From NCBI GenBank assembly GCA_963575745.1, contig CAUYUJ010011225.1, forward strand, positions 1 to 45,000: 45,000 nt of DNA, given 5' to 3'. The notes under the pieces are model-generated. The model ran no database searches, was not told the origin of the DNA, and saw only the letters and a program-made list of their open reading frames with translations. The DNA comes from Prorocentrum cordatum. Taxonomy: Eukaryota; Sar; Dinophyceae; Prorocentrales; Prorocentraceae. Below, in pieces: positions 35,567 through 45,000 of the stretch. How positions within the stretch are numbered: the first letter of the stretch is position 1; each line of letters begins with the position of its first letter. Position numbers and translations under genes: made by a program.

Positions 35567-35819
35567 TGGGCATGTGATCTCTGCGTGTGCTGGGGATCAG
35601 GCCGCGCAGAAGGGCTGCGTGCGGCCCTTTGCTGGGCTGGGAGTCGCGCGTCGTCTCGGAGCGTCGCCCATCGAGTCTGCCGTCGAAGTCGATGCCCACA
35701 ATGTCCCGCGCGAGGCGGGCACCTCCCCCGAAAAGCGCTGGATGCGCCTCGGGAATGACTTGGCCGATCGTGCCGCCGCAGGGGGCCGCTCTCCACCCCC
35801 GAGCTACGGATGCTGATCT
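35567..35819 (+). pseudogene. Element B RNase H, C-terminal half
   Basis: Reads VEVDAHNVPREAGTSPEKRW, then MRLGNDLADRAAAGGRSPPP and a TGA at 35814. The R-x-GN-x-x-AD-x-x-A motif is the last RNase H block, with the fourth catalytic Asp present. Here RNase H follows RT, the usual LINE order, in contrast to element A. Confidence 0.6.
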
Positions 35820-37442
35820 TGGCGTGCTGAGCTGGAGATGCACGGTCTCCCAGGCGGCTTGCCAGCCGGCCGCGGAGCTCCCCCCGCCCCGGCCGCCGCT
35901 GGATTTGACAAATGGCCCGTGGGCGCCGCCGCCCGCGGCGCAAGCGCCCCCGAGGCAGCCCCGCAGATGGGCATTGGAGATGCGCCCTGGCTCGCGCGTT
36001 ACTTTCTGGCGATGCCAGCGCTGCTTGATCTCGCGCAGGTGCGGTGATCTGCCAGCAGGGGGCTTCTTTGCGCCTGTGGGTCTTAGCTGGATGGCCCCTC
36101 TCTGCCAGCGCGCGGTCACGGTGCCGTGCCGCTCCTGGTTCCCGATGGCTCTTCCATTGCAGTCTGCATTCTACGGTGCAGGCAGCCCGCGATGAGGGCG
36201 ACCTGCTTTTTCAATGCGATATGTAGGGGCAGTCGCCCTACGATGTCAGGGCGTGCCATCGAGCCAGTCCCGCGGTGCTGATTAATGGACAGCGGCGTCT
36301 CATGCCAGCTTCGACGTCGCCGCGCTGACTGAGGCGAGGGTCGATCCGCGCGGGGGGGGCGCCCGCGGCTGGTTCCATGATGGCCTTTGGCGAAGGCGCC
36401 CCCCCGAAGCGGCGCTGGCCGAGGCGAGGCCGTGCTCTCCTGGCTGGCAGAGTTGCCCCTGCCCCGCGTCACCGTGGACGTAAGTTGCGGCGTCTCTGCC
36501 CGAGCGCGTCCTCAGCGCGCCTTTCTTTGTTCCCTCGCCGGGGTGGGCGCGCCACCCGCCCTGGCGTGTGTTTGGCTGTTCGTGTCAAAATCCCTCCTCG
36601 CCCTCCCCCTCCACCCTCCTCGTGCCCTGCCCCCCCCCCGCGCAAGTGCGCGACGCGGTCGAGAAGCTGGAATTGGAGTCATTTTGGGCTCGGGCGGGGC
36701 CTTGGTTTTCGGGCCATATCTTGCGTCGGGGTCGGGGGGCTCATTCGCGACCGAGGCTCGTAGCCAACGCGCCAGAGGCCAGGCGATGCCCGGAATGTCC
36801 TGGCCGCCGCGGGAATCGCAGCCCCCTCGGCCCACGTCGCATCAACCTTCTCGGGGCTTGCCCAATCCCGCCGGGCGTCGAGTCGCCGTGCTCTTGCCCT
36901 GGATGCGCGCGCAACCCGCCGCGAAATGGGGCGCGCCCTCGCCGCGCCCGCGCGCCCGGGGGAACGCGGCTGGTTCGACGAACCGTGCAGGGCTCTTCAA
37001 GAGCGCCGCACTGGCCACAGCGCGGATCTTTCCCCCGAGAGTCTCGAGTGCAGCAGCCCCAAGACCCCGTGGCAGGAATCCTTGGATCACGGGCGGGTCC
37101 TGATATCGATGGGCCGCCTCCTGACTGAGGCCCCATCGACGACTTTGCTCCGCCGTCGCCAATGCGCGGGGACCTCTTCGATGGCGCCGAGCCGCCGCCG
37201 CCGCCTCGCCCGTCGGCGCCCCGAGCTGCCGGGGCCCCTCGACCGCGGCCTCGGATCATGAACGCTGCGACGGGTCATGCGCCAGAGGATTGGGCAAGGT
37301 TCGGCATCGTTCAGAGCCTGCCCACACGACGAACTACGAACCGCCGATGCATCGTATATGCGACGCGAGATCCATGGCCGACCGATGGCACGCAGCAGGG
37401 CTGTTCGAGGGCGATTCCAGTGGTGCTGGGCACCGATCTTCC
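35820..37442. other. Spacer between element B and the copia-like relic, nothing secured
   Basis: GC-rich, with open frames on both strands but no domain. It may hold the element B 3' end and the copia 5' part (gag, protease), both too decayed to recognise. Confidence 0.35.
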
Positions 37443-38160
37443 AAGTGCCTGTGCTCTGCCATTCTCGCGCGCTGGGTCTCGGTCTTCGGACGTGTCAGGA
37501 CGTTAATAGTGGAAGGCCAACGTGGCGTACATGATGCCGAAGCTAAGCCATTCTATGATCGACGCGGCATAGCTGTCCGAGTGCGAGCCTCTGATCAGCG
37601 CCGCCCGAATGATCAAACGACGTGGTGCGATCTTGCGACGCGCCATGCGCTGTCTCGAAGAGCAGCATCGGCGTGAAGGACTAGGAGCCAGCGTGCCCGG
37701 AGGCACCGCGCCATGCAACGTCCGTTTTGGTCAGCAACTGCAGATGTTACCAGGCATGTTGGCACTTCCGGATGGCGCTTCCGGTGTAGCATGCAATTCG
37801 CACTGGCTAAGAGAGACCGCCCTGCAACGCATCGTAGAGGCCTCGGCCATCTCACGAAATGACCAGGTCTCAAAGACCAACGCCGCTGTCTCTGGACAGA
37901 CCCTGGATTACAAAGCAGGCGAACTGGTCGACTTCTACCAAGCCCCATCCACCAAATATGTGCGCGGGTGGAATGGTCCTGCCGCCGCAGTTGTCGAGAT
38001 GAGTACCCAACAGGGCACCGTGACCATCAACTATCGAGGCGCTGCCGCCTCGGAGATGTACGGCGACCCATGGGCTATGGACTATGGTAGTCTGCAGTGT
38101 AGAGTTGCACGTTTACCCACTTCGTCCCACGGTCAACATATCGCGAGCCTATCGGCGTAG
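37443..38160 (+). pseudogene. Ty1/copia-like integrase remnant
   Basis: The first frame reads CSAILARWVSVFGRVRTLIV, EGQRGVHDAEAKPFYDRRGI, AVRVRASDQRRP, fitting the retroviral-type integrase core around its second catalytic residue (I-V-x-G/D). A frame change near 37610 leads to MIKRRGAILRRAMRCLEEQH, the following core helix (its expected catalytic Glu is not intact). The C-terminal part follows: LRETALQRIVEASA, TLDYKAGELVDFYQAPSTKY, VRGWNGPAAAVVEMS, an SH3-like integrase tail as in dinoflagellate copia elements, to TAG at 38158. It would join cDNA to host DNA if intact; this copy is broken. Confidence 0.65.
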
Positions 38161-38969
38161 ACCCTTCACCGCCTTCCCAACTCTGGCGCGGTCACCGCCA
38201 TCGCCGCCGCCGAGTCCTCTGTGGCCTTGAGCCTGGAGTACTTCGCTAGAGGCGTCTTCAATCTCAACAGCGTCGCGGCCATCCAAGTCGGTCGCGGGCT
38301 CGAGCGCATGGAGCTTCGAGGCTGGCAGCTGAGGCCTTGGTGAGCTCATCGGACCCGACCGCGGCAAGATGTGTCATTTTCTGTTCATGTTTTGGGAGAT
38401 AGCCAGGCGCTGTTTTGGAGATCTCGTGGAGGATGGGCTCCAAGTGGCGGGCGCCAGGGGAAGTAGTGAAGATCCATCGGAAGCCCGCGAGCGCCCTGGC
38501 GATTCCGCGCGTGGCGACGGGGGGCTGCCCACCGTTGAAGAGGGGCCCCACGAGGGCTCCTTGAGCAACCGACACCTGATCGTCACTGCGTGGACCTCCC
38601 TGACGCGCGACCAACAGACAGTCGTGGCGGATGCGTTGTTCTCAGAGGTGGTCGCATGTGAGGAGTTATCGGAGACGGAGTCTCAACCAGGTCCATCATC
38701 TCCATTGCCGCAAGTCCTCTCCGCAGAGGTATGCCAGCACCGCCGCTGCATCACCTCGGATGCAGCACCTCTCGCCGCCGCGGAGGCCATCGACGTCGAC
38801 GATGAGAACGGAAACGCCCATGTGGAAATTCTTGCCCCGGACGAGTTGGATCCCGGTTGTAAAGGGACGTTGCGCACGCATCCGGGTCAGTGTGGCAGGA
38901 ACCAGGACGGCCTCGGTCCAGCGCGACGCCGACGTGTTCACCCCCGAGAGTTTCAACGGCGCGCCGCAG
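38161..38969 (+). other. Copia-like pol linker region, decayed
   Basis: Between the integrase and RT remnants. One frame (38369-39007) is open but Pro/Glu/Arg-rich and without a domain, as expected for the linker between integrase and RT in these elements. Confidence 0.35.
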
Positions 38970-39370
38970 CCGTCTCTGCCGCTGCGCGCGAGGGGCCGCG
39001 AGCATGAGCGAAGCAACTCGCTCTCGCGGCGCCCGCGCCAAGGGTCGCGCGACATCCATGGCTGCAGGTGGGTCGCCAAGTGGAAGTGGGTGCGAAGCAG
39101 GGCGGGCCCAGCTGAGCAGGTGCGGATCATCCGCGTGAGGCTGACGCTCCAAGGTTACGTGGGCGCCGACGGCGATCCCATCGCCGCCTGCGCCAGCGCC
39201 TCTGCGCGACCCCCCCGGCGGGCGATCGTCTCCGAGGCTGCCCGTCGAGGGTGGGCGAACGACGCGCGGCGCGTTTAGAAAGCCTTCCCGACAGGCGTCA
39301 GTTATCAGGGGCGTGCTGAGGGCGCGGGCGAGGATGAGCTCGGCTTCCACTTCGAACTCTTTCCATGCGC
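38970..39370 (+). pseudogene. Ty1/copia-like reverse transcriptase N-terminal remnant
   Basis: Reads RDIHGCRWVAKWKWVRSRAG, RIIRVRLTLQGYVGADGDPI, then SARPPRRAIVSEAARRGWAN, DARRV-stop-KAFPTGVSYQ and FHFELFP. This follows the copia RT start (W-V-x-x-W-K, then R-L-x-x-x-G-F/Y, then the helix before motif A). At motif A, expected A-L-D-V-x-K-A-F is A-R-R-V-stop-K-A-F: the catalytic Asp is lost and a TAG sits at 39276. It is clearly inactive. Confidence 0.65.
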
Positions 39371-39835
39371 CGTCGTAGTCCTGCGCGAAAAAAAGGGGGC
39401 GCGAGATTTTGGCCCAGCGCCTGGAGTTCCCCCCGGTGCGCCGAGGCGCCAGTGGATCCATTTCACCGAGATCGCCAGTCAAATCAAAGAGCCCCCCCCC
39501 CCAAATGCGCGACGACGAGTTCGTCGCCAAACGTGGGGGGGGCGGGGGGGGCGGATTCGTTTTGCTGGCCCCCGAGCGCGTCGACGACGGCGAGGTAACA
39601 GGGCCACCGCAGGAAAAAGGCCAAGTCGCGTCAGTGTCCGGAGGGTCCCAGTGGTGAAGGTGGGCGAGGTATCAGTGACGAAACCTTGGCGCGTTGTGGT
39701 GCGCGTCGCCCACTCGCGCAGCGGCGGAGATGAGCTCGGCCAGATCGCGTGCATCCAGGCTTTCAAGCCCATCGGAAGCGCCGAGCTCATCGGCGCGCTT
39801 GACTCCGAGCCAGCCTCAGGGAACCTGGCTGTGTT

Positions 39836-40036
39836 GTGCCTCTGGCTGCTCATGACGCTGGATTTTGCACTCGTGGCGTGAATCGACCAACGCGTTCACG
39901 TGGTCGCAATTCAGCGCCGCGCTGTGGCTCGAACGTGCGGCCGCATACGGAAGCTCAACGCACGCGTGAGAGTGGCGCAGGCCAAGCAACTGTGTATCCA
40001 CCATCCACCAATGCGTTGCCCACGCTCAAAAAATAA
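39836..40036 (+). pseudogene. Ty1/copia-like RNase H start, fragment
   Basis: Reads HDAGFCTRGVNRPTRSRG, matching the D-A-G-F-A-x-R block that opens copia RNase H, then drifts and stops at 40034. It is consistent with a pol order integrase, RT, RNase H over 37.4-40.1 kb. Confidence 0.5.
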
Positions 40037-40299
40037 AGCAACGCAGCATTGAGAATGGAGCAGGGGGGGCGCCGACACCTGGGCGGGCCCTGCGAGGGGC
40101 CACCTTCCGACGCGTCGGCGCCAGTGACGCGGGTGCTCAACGGATATTTCGTGGCAGACGGGCGCGCGTGCAATCCGTTGGACTGACAGGATGGGGCATT
40201 CAAAACTATGACACGAAGCGCCTTCGGAAGTTGTTGATGGCCGCGAGCAGCTCGGCGGATCACTCTAGCCGCCGCGGTCCGCGAGATATTCAAGTGGCC

Positions 40300-41879
40300 C
40301 CCCTGGCCCCGAAGCAGCGCGTCGCCGGCGAGATGGTCAGCGGCCGCTCGCGTTGCAACGTGAGCTCTGCCTGGGCCCCGCGGGGTTGGTCACCTCCGTC
40401 GCAGCTGCAAGGCCTGGGCCCCCGGCATGTGACTTACTGCTGCGCGTGCTCGGGCTCCGCAACCTTGAGCTCGGGCCGGCTCTGGGCCCAGGGCTGGGAA
40501 GATAGTCGAGGCGTGATCGCGGGCGGGCTGACCAGATGCACTATCGATGGATCTGCTGTCCACGACGTGGCCAGCGGCTGTTGCCAGCGGTCGCGCGCGC
40601 CGCGCGCCGCCGCCCTCGTGTCGGCTTGGCGCGCTCGCTGTGCTATCAGGCCACGGGCGTCAGCTGGCCTCTGACGACTAGTACCTATGAGTGCGTGTAT
40701 GTAAACTTCTCTTCGTTCCATCTTACATGATTACATGGGTCTCCCATCCTCGTCCTTTTTCGGAAGGCCCGTCGCGTGGCGCGCGGTGGCTGGGAGATAT
40801 GTTGGAGAGCGGCAGATCAGGAAGGAGCATGCTGGCAGGGGCCTCGTCATCGCAATGTAAAGCAATATCTGGGGCGCGCGCGTGGGCGCGCGCGAGCGGA
40901 CGTGCGGGGCAGGGAAGTGGTGATGACCAGGAGTGGGAGTTTGCGCTGTCGCTGCTGTTTTTCTCCGTGGCAGGCATTTGCGCCGCCTGGCCGGCGTGCG
41001 CTCAGCCGCTGTTTGTGGCTCGCGCGCCGGCGGCCGCGCGCGCGGGCACCCGGCGCGCGTCGCCGCGCACTGGCGGTTGCCCGCTGGCGCGCGTGCGCGT
41101 GCCTGCCATGTCGGTCATGGCTGCTATCTTGGGCGCTCTGGGCGTCTTGGAGTGCGCCAGGGAGGCGTTTTGGCCGCCCATGGAACCCGGGAGCATGGGG
41201 CGTTACACGCGCCAGGGCTCGGCGAGAAGGAGGGTGCCAGACTGCAGGGATCCTGCGAGACAGCGCTTTGCATTCTTCCGCGCTTCAGCGCGCGCGAGGC
41301 ACGGAGGTGGATCAGGGGCGCCTGCGATGTAGAATTCCCTTGGCGGCGCTAAGCGATGGTTCAATGGGGCTGAAAAAGGCTACGTCGTGGAACCCAACCG
41401 CAACCAACGCGTGCGCCGAGCGATCATCGCGCCGACCATCGATTCGGTGGCCTGGCGATGTGGCAGCCCTCATTCGCACCACTTGTGGGGGGGGGCTGGT
41501 AGCCATTCGCGTCCGACCTTCGCGCGCTGCCCAATAGGTGTGCCGCGTGCAAGAAAGACGCTGAAGTAAGGATGGCCTTTCGCTCAGGAGGGGCTCGGAT
41601 TTTCGGGCCGTTCTGTAGATTCATGTCGTAGAACGTGTTTGCGGCCGAGGCTTAGGTCCGCTGTGGCCAGAAAAGCCCTTTTGTTCCTTTCTATTGCGTT
41701 CGTTTTGGTAGCGCAATGAATGTACGATATGACAGGATCCTGATTTTGCCAACCGGATTTCCGCGCCTCTCGAGCTCGCCAGGCTTCTCTCTGGCGCCAG
41801 TGCGGCGTCTCGTCCGTTCAGCCCGTCGTAGGGCGGGCCGCCCCATGGGACGAGCAGGCTCAGTACCCGTGTCTTTGCC
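40300..41879. other. No gene recognised
   Basis: GC-rich; the long plus frame 40691-41332 is Ala/Arg-rich with GCGCGC runs and no domain. No LTR pair for the copia-like relic could be found by eye. Confidence 0.4.
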
Positions 41880-42125
41880 TCTTTCCCCCGTCTCTTCCTG
41901 CTGCTGCTCTTGACGCCCCTGCTGCCGCTCCTCGCCCCGCCTTGTCGTCCCTTCTGTACTCCTGCCCCCTCTTACTGCAACTCTTCTGCGCCTCCTCCCC
42001 GTTCCTCCCGCCTCCCTCCCGCCCCCCCTCTTCCCCTTCCATCCCTGCCTCGCTCCCTCGCTTTCGTCCTCCTCTCACCTCCTCGCCTCTTCCATCGCCT
42101 CCTTTTTTTCCCGCATTCTTCACGG
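41880..42125. repeat. Pyrimidine-rich tract
   Basis: CCTCC/CTTCC-rich low-complexity sequence ending TTTTTTTCCCGCATTCTTC. Confidence 0.8.
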
Positions 42126-42530
42126 TTCAGCTCCACCTCTCCTTCCAGAGGGCCCTGCAGAACTACATGGGCATCTGTGGGCATCCGTGAACGCACGATG
42201 AATGCGAACAAACACCGAACAAATTTGGCAAGGTTTGACGACCTGGTGCCGGACGAGGCTGCTTTGCTGCACCGGGGCGCGACACCTTGGGCCACTTGGC
42301 TCGACGTCTTTGCGCTGGGGGCCGTGGGCTTTCCGCTACGCGGCGACGAGAGGGGCGCCAGTCAGCCACGCGCGTAGGGTAAGGGGAGGGGGGAGGGCTT
42401 CTCAGAAACACCCCTTCTGCTTGGTCGGCGCGGGCCGTATCCATAAATGTAGAGCTGGCGCCTTGTAAGAAACAGCCTCCTAAGAAGTCTTCCCCCTTTC
42501 CATACGTACCCCCTTCGTGCACGCCGCCAA
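42126..42530 (+). other. Short exon-like stretch, uncertain
   Basis: CCTTCCAG at 42147 is followed by RALQNYMGICG-type coding over about 30 bases. Too short to identify. The rest of the stretch shows nothing. Confidence 0.2.
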
Positions 42531-42534
42531 GCCA

Positions 42535-42805
42535 GGAGACCCATCTCTTCCTCCTCCCCCTCCTCCCCTTCCTCCCCCCAGACCCCCGACGTCGCAGATT
42601 TCTCAGAACGCGGACCCCCAGAGGTCCTGACCCATTCCCCACCACCAGCTTCTCATCCTGAGCATTTTTGTGGACGGCCCCGAGGCCCGGCGCGGGCCAA
42701 GAGGCCGAAACCAGCAAACCACCTTCCGTCGGGATTTCCTCACGACCTTCCTTCTCCTCTTCCTCCTCCTCCTCCTCCTCCTCCTCCTCCTCCTCCTCGT
42801 TAAGG
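42535..42805. repeat. CTC-rich tract
   Basis: Pyrimidine-rich, ending in a clean (CTC)n run at about 42757-42800. Confidence 0.85.
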
Positions 42806-42979
42806 GGGGGTCCGACGCTGGCTGAGCTCATGCGCCCAGGCCACGTATAGCCCTCTGACGAACGTCCCTGAGGTTCAGGAATAGGGTCGGGTCGGCCTAA
42901 TCCCTAGCCTCCCCGAGGCCCGCTCCCTCCTCCTCGTCCTCCTCCCTTCCCTTCGTCTCCCTCTGGCCCCTGGCCCGCA

Positions 42980-43040
42980 GGACCTCGGCCACGCCCTGAG
43001 GGAGGTCGACTTCTACGAGCAGGCGCTTCTCTGGGGGGGG
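42980..43040 (+). CDS. Candidate exon (unidentified, partial)
   Basis: After GGCCCGCAG the plus frame reads DLGHALREVDFYEQALLW with C/G-rich third positions, then meets a G-run. The pattern (small and aromatic residues spaced as in a TPR helix pair) hints at a real exon. No partner exon can be joined with confidence. Confidence 0.25.
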
Positions 43041-43046
43041 AGGGGG

Positions 43047-43145
43047 GAGGAGCTCGGCCGCCCGCGCCCGCGCAGGCGCGCCGCTTCGCCGCGCCCTCTC
43101 TCGAAGTCTCCAACGTATTAAGGAAGTCGCGACGCAGGTGTTTTG
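43047..43145. repeat. Dispersed repeat, copy 1
   Basis: GGAGGAGCTCGGCCGCCCGC, GCAGGCGCGCC, CCCTCTCTCGAAG and GAAGTCGCGACGCAGGTG match in order the copy at 43346-43465. Confidence 0.7.
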
Positions 43146-43345
43146 TCGTTCTCTCTCTGCTTAATTCAAGCTTCGCGCGACCCGCTCAGCTTTGACCGGA
43201 AGAGGTGCGCTCTCGACCCGCGGATCAGAAAAAGTGCTTCGTCGTTCTCGGCATCTCGGGACTGTCGCCGGGCCGCGGGGCCGTCAGCAGACACGATCTG
43301 GGACGAGCAAGAAACCGTCCCCAGGAAGTGGTCCGGAGCCGCGGA

Positions 43346-43465
43346 GGAGCTTGGCCGCCCGCGCCCACGCAGGGCGCGCCCTTTCACCACGCCGCCGACG
43401 CCAGCCCTCTCTCTCTTTCCCCAGACGTTCTCGCGTCGTGAGAAGGTCACGACGGGAGGTTGTTT
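43346..43465. repeat. Dispersed repeat, copy 2
   Basis: Diverged copy of 43047-43145 with a longer pyrimidine tract (CTCTCTCTCTTTCCCCAG), a good splice-acceptor lookalike, before the GAAGGTCACGACGGGAGG end. Confidence 0.7.
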
Positions 43466-43608
43466 TTTGTCTGTTTGTTTGTTTTGCCACGTCATGCCTT
43501 CGGGGGCCCTCTCTGGGCCCCAGGACCGTAAAACACTGCGCTGGATGAAACACCGGCCTTGGAAAAAGGCGGACTTCAGGGACCTCGTATTGAACAAACC
43601 GAGATATC

Positions 43609-43609
43609 T

Positions 43610-43641
<32 letters not shown>

Positions 43642-43672
43642 CTCTCTCTCTCTCTTTCTCTCTCTCTCTGTA
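43609..43672. repeat. Poly(T) followed by (TC)n
   Basis: About 29 T's then a TC dinucleotide run. In the minus sense this is a purine run ending in poly(A), as left by some retroposed sequences. Confidence 0.9.
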
Positions 43673-44129
43673 TTTCTCCTCCCCCGTGCCCTGCCCACCC
43701 TTACCCCTTGCCCTCCCTCCCTCCCTCCTCTTTCCTCCCCCCTTGACCTCCATTCTCATGGCCGCGCGTAACGGCACCTGGTACGGGGGCGACTACCGTT
43801 TACATATGTGCAGGTGACGATACTCACCGGGTGGGAGTTCGTGCTCCAGAGCTTTACGTTTAAGTCGGGCCTGTCGTTCTACAGGGGGAATTAGTCAGGG
43901 GACGATGTTTGAAGCATTTTTGAATGTTTTAGGGTATTTTTTTACTATTTGTTATTTGTCGTCCAAAATCCCCCTGTAGGGAGACAGGCCCGACCCAACT
44001 TTACGTGGAGGCTGCGGAAGGAGTGGAACGAGACAGAGCTCAGCCCATGGCGCGGAGCGATAGCAAGGGACGGAGGCGATTCCAGGTGCATGCCTGTGGA
44101 GCGGCGCGTCGCCTCTGCCCTGGCCGGGG
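43673..44129. other. No gene secured; small inverted repeat
   Basis: Pyrimidine-rich, then unique. TCGGGCCTGTC...TACAGGGG at 43866-43890 is mirrored by CCCCTGTA...GACAGGCCCGA at 43970-43993, enclosing a T-rich 80-base stretch. A short frame MAARNGTWYGGDYRLHMC at 43758 ends before GTGACG, exon-like but unsupported. Confidence 0.4.
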
Positions 44130-44235
44130 AGCGTCTTTGGGCCATTTGGGGGCCATCTGTGGCCGTTTTGGAGCGACATCTTGGCGACGTCTTGGACCGT
44201 GTTGGGGTCCTCTAAGGGCCCGCTTGGTCCGTTCT
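44130..44235. repeat. GGCC-TTTGG repeat block
   Basis: Short instance of the degenerate GGCCGTCTTGG family (GGGCCATTTGGGGGCCATC and following). Confidence 0.6.
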
Positions 44236-44409
44236 GCGCCACTCTTGGCCCCGAGGAAGACGCGCGACAGCGAGTGTGGACACGCGGCACGCCCTGGCAC
44301 ATCCAGAGATTTGGCTTACGGGCCACTTATTACTGATTCACCCAGGGCCGAGGGCGGAGAACTCCAAGGGGCCTGATGACATTCCAACTTGTGCTTCGGG
44401 GCACGGTGG

Positions 44410-44552
44410 CCGACTTTGAGGATGTGAAGGAGAATGAGGAAGAGGTCGAGTAGGACACGGAGGAGGGGGGACTTGGAGATCGAAGACGGACACAATTGTA
44501 TAACCGAATTTTGGAGCTCCGCGCGGAATTCTGCGATCGGCGCTGGACTCCC
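44410..44552 (+). pseudogene. Coding-like stretch with an in-frame TAG, unidentified
   Basis: One plus frame reads TVADFEDVKENEEEVE, a TAG, then DTEEGGLGDRRRTQLYNRIL and ELRAEFCDRRW before TGA. The acidic-then-helical character continues across the TAG, suggesting one lost codon. No family recognised. Confidence 0.3.
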
Positions 44553-44569
44553 TGATGCCAGTTTTCGCT

Positions 44570-44760
44570 TCTCTATTAGTGGATGAGGAGGAGGAGGGGG
44601 AGGAGGAGATCGATGAGGCCGACGCCGAGGAAATGGCGAGGGGGTCGTGCGCCGCCTCCTGGCTCCCCAGGCCCTCGCGCTCAGCTCCGAGACGGGCTGC
44701 ACGGGCTTCGAGGGGCTGCTCGAGTTCTCCCGCCGCCATTTGAGAGCAGAAGGACGGGGA
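44570..44760 (+). CDS. Candidate exon(s), unidentified, partial
   Basis: An acidic frame (EEIDEADAEEMARG) precedes CTCCCCAG. From 44670 the next frame reads ALALSSETGCTGFEGLLEFS, RRHLRAEG with strong C/G third positions. They may be two exons, or one with a frame change. The right end is not resolved within the window. Confidence 0.25.
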
Positions 44761-45000
44761 CCATGGCCAAGATGTTGCGGGATTTTGTCGATGCCGATCC
44801 TGGTCATGGTCCATGTTGGCCACCGCCGCTTCGCGAGGATGATCTACGAATAAGCACTGCCCAGCATCGACGGTGACCAGGATCGACACCGACGTCTCCT
44901 CGTTCAGTCTTGGGCATGGTCACTCGGCGGCACCCACAAGGTCGTTGCACGAGAGGGGCGGGCTTCCAAGAAGGCGGCGGCCTTCCAAGAAGGCATGGGA

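Noticed and set aside
40691-41332. 213-codon plus-strand frame as a gene
   Set aside because: Ala/Arg/Gly-rich with GCGCGC runs, no domain and no splice context. Probably a composition artefact.

Overview
The window looks like nuclear DNA of a dinoflagellate. The evidence is: a GC-rich, repeat-choked sequence; a split host gene whose introns include GC-AG introns with short direct repeats at their borders; an 18-of-21 match to the dinoflagellate spliced leader just upstream of that gene; and retroelement coding sequence of the LINE-like and Ty1/copia-like kinds common in these genomes. The species cannot be fixed from the sequence alone.

Layout. 1-6.4 kb: simple repeats (GGA, CT-rich, a degenerate GGCCTCTTGG family) and a 109-bp repeat present twice that carries a spliced-leader-like core. 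6.68-12.52 kb: a six-exon gene for the 32-kDa subunit of replication protein A (RPA2), in order N-tail, OB fold, linker, winged helix. Its introns hold an 89-bp satellite, GAC and TAGCCC arrays, and one intron that is itself a small inverted-repeat element (introner-like). 12.5-15.8 kb: gene-poor, with dispersed repeats and a long TG tract.

15.8-27.9 kb: the most interesting part, a large plus-strand retroelement (here 'element A'). ORF1 is gag-like with a coiled coil. ORF2 encodes RNase H, then an apurinic-type endonuclease, a reverse transcriptase, two C2H2 zinc fingers and a C-terminal domain resembling a cytosine-5 methyltransferase (FSG near its start, GGPPCE-type motif). Four more closely spaced ORFs of unknown function follow, then a tandem pair of 356-bp repeats, each starting with a 13-bp-stem hairpin. 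The RNase H-first order, the methyltransferase-like tail and the run of extra ORFs make it unlike a textbook LINE. This copy carries several frameshifts and one in-frame TGA.

28.4-36 kb: a second, decayed LINE-like element ('element B') recognised from a zinc-ribbon ORF1 remnant, an RT fragment and an RNase H split by an AT-rich 180-bp insertion. 37.4-40.1 kb: a decayed Ty1/copia-like pol (integrase, RT, RNase H pieces). 40.3-45 kb: mostly simple repeats, a second dispersed repeat pair, and a few short exon-like stretches of uncertain identity. All supported coding is on the plus strand; long minus-strand frames are judged to be antisense shadows.
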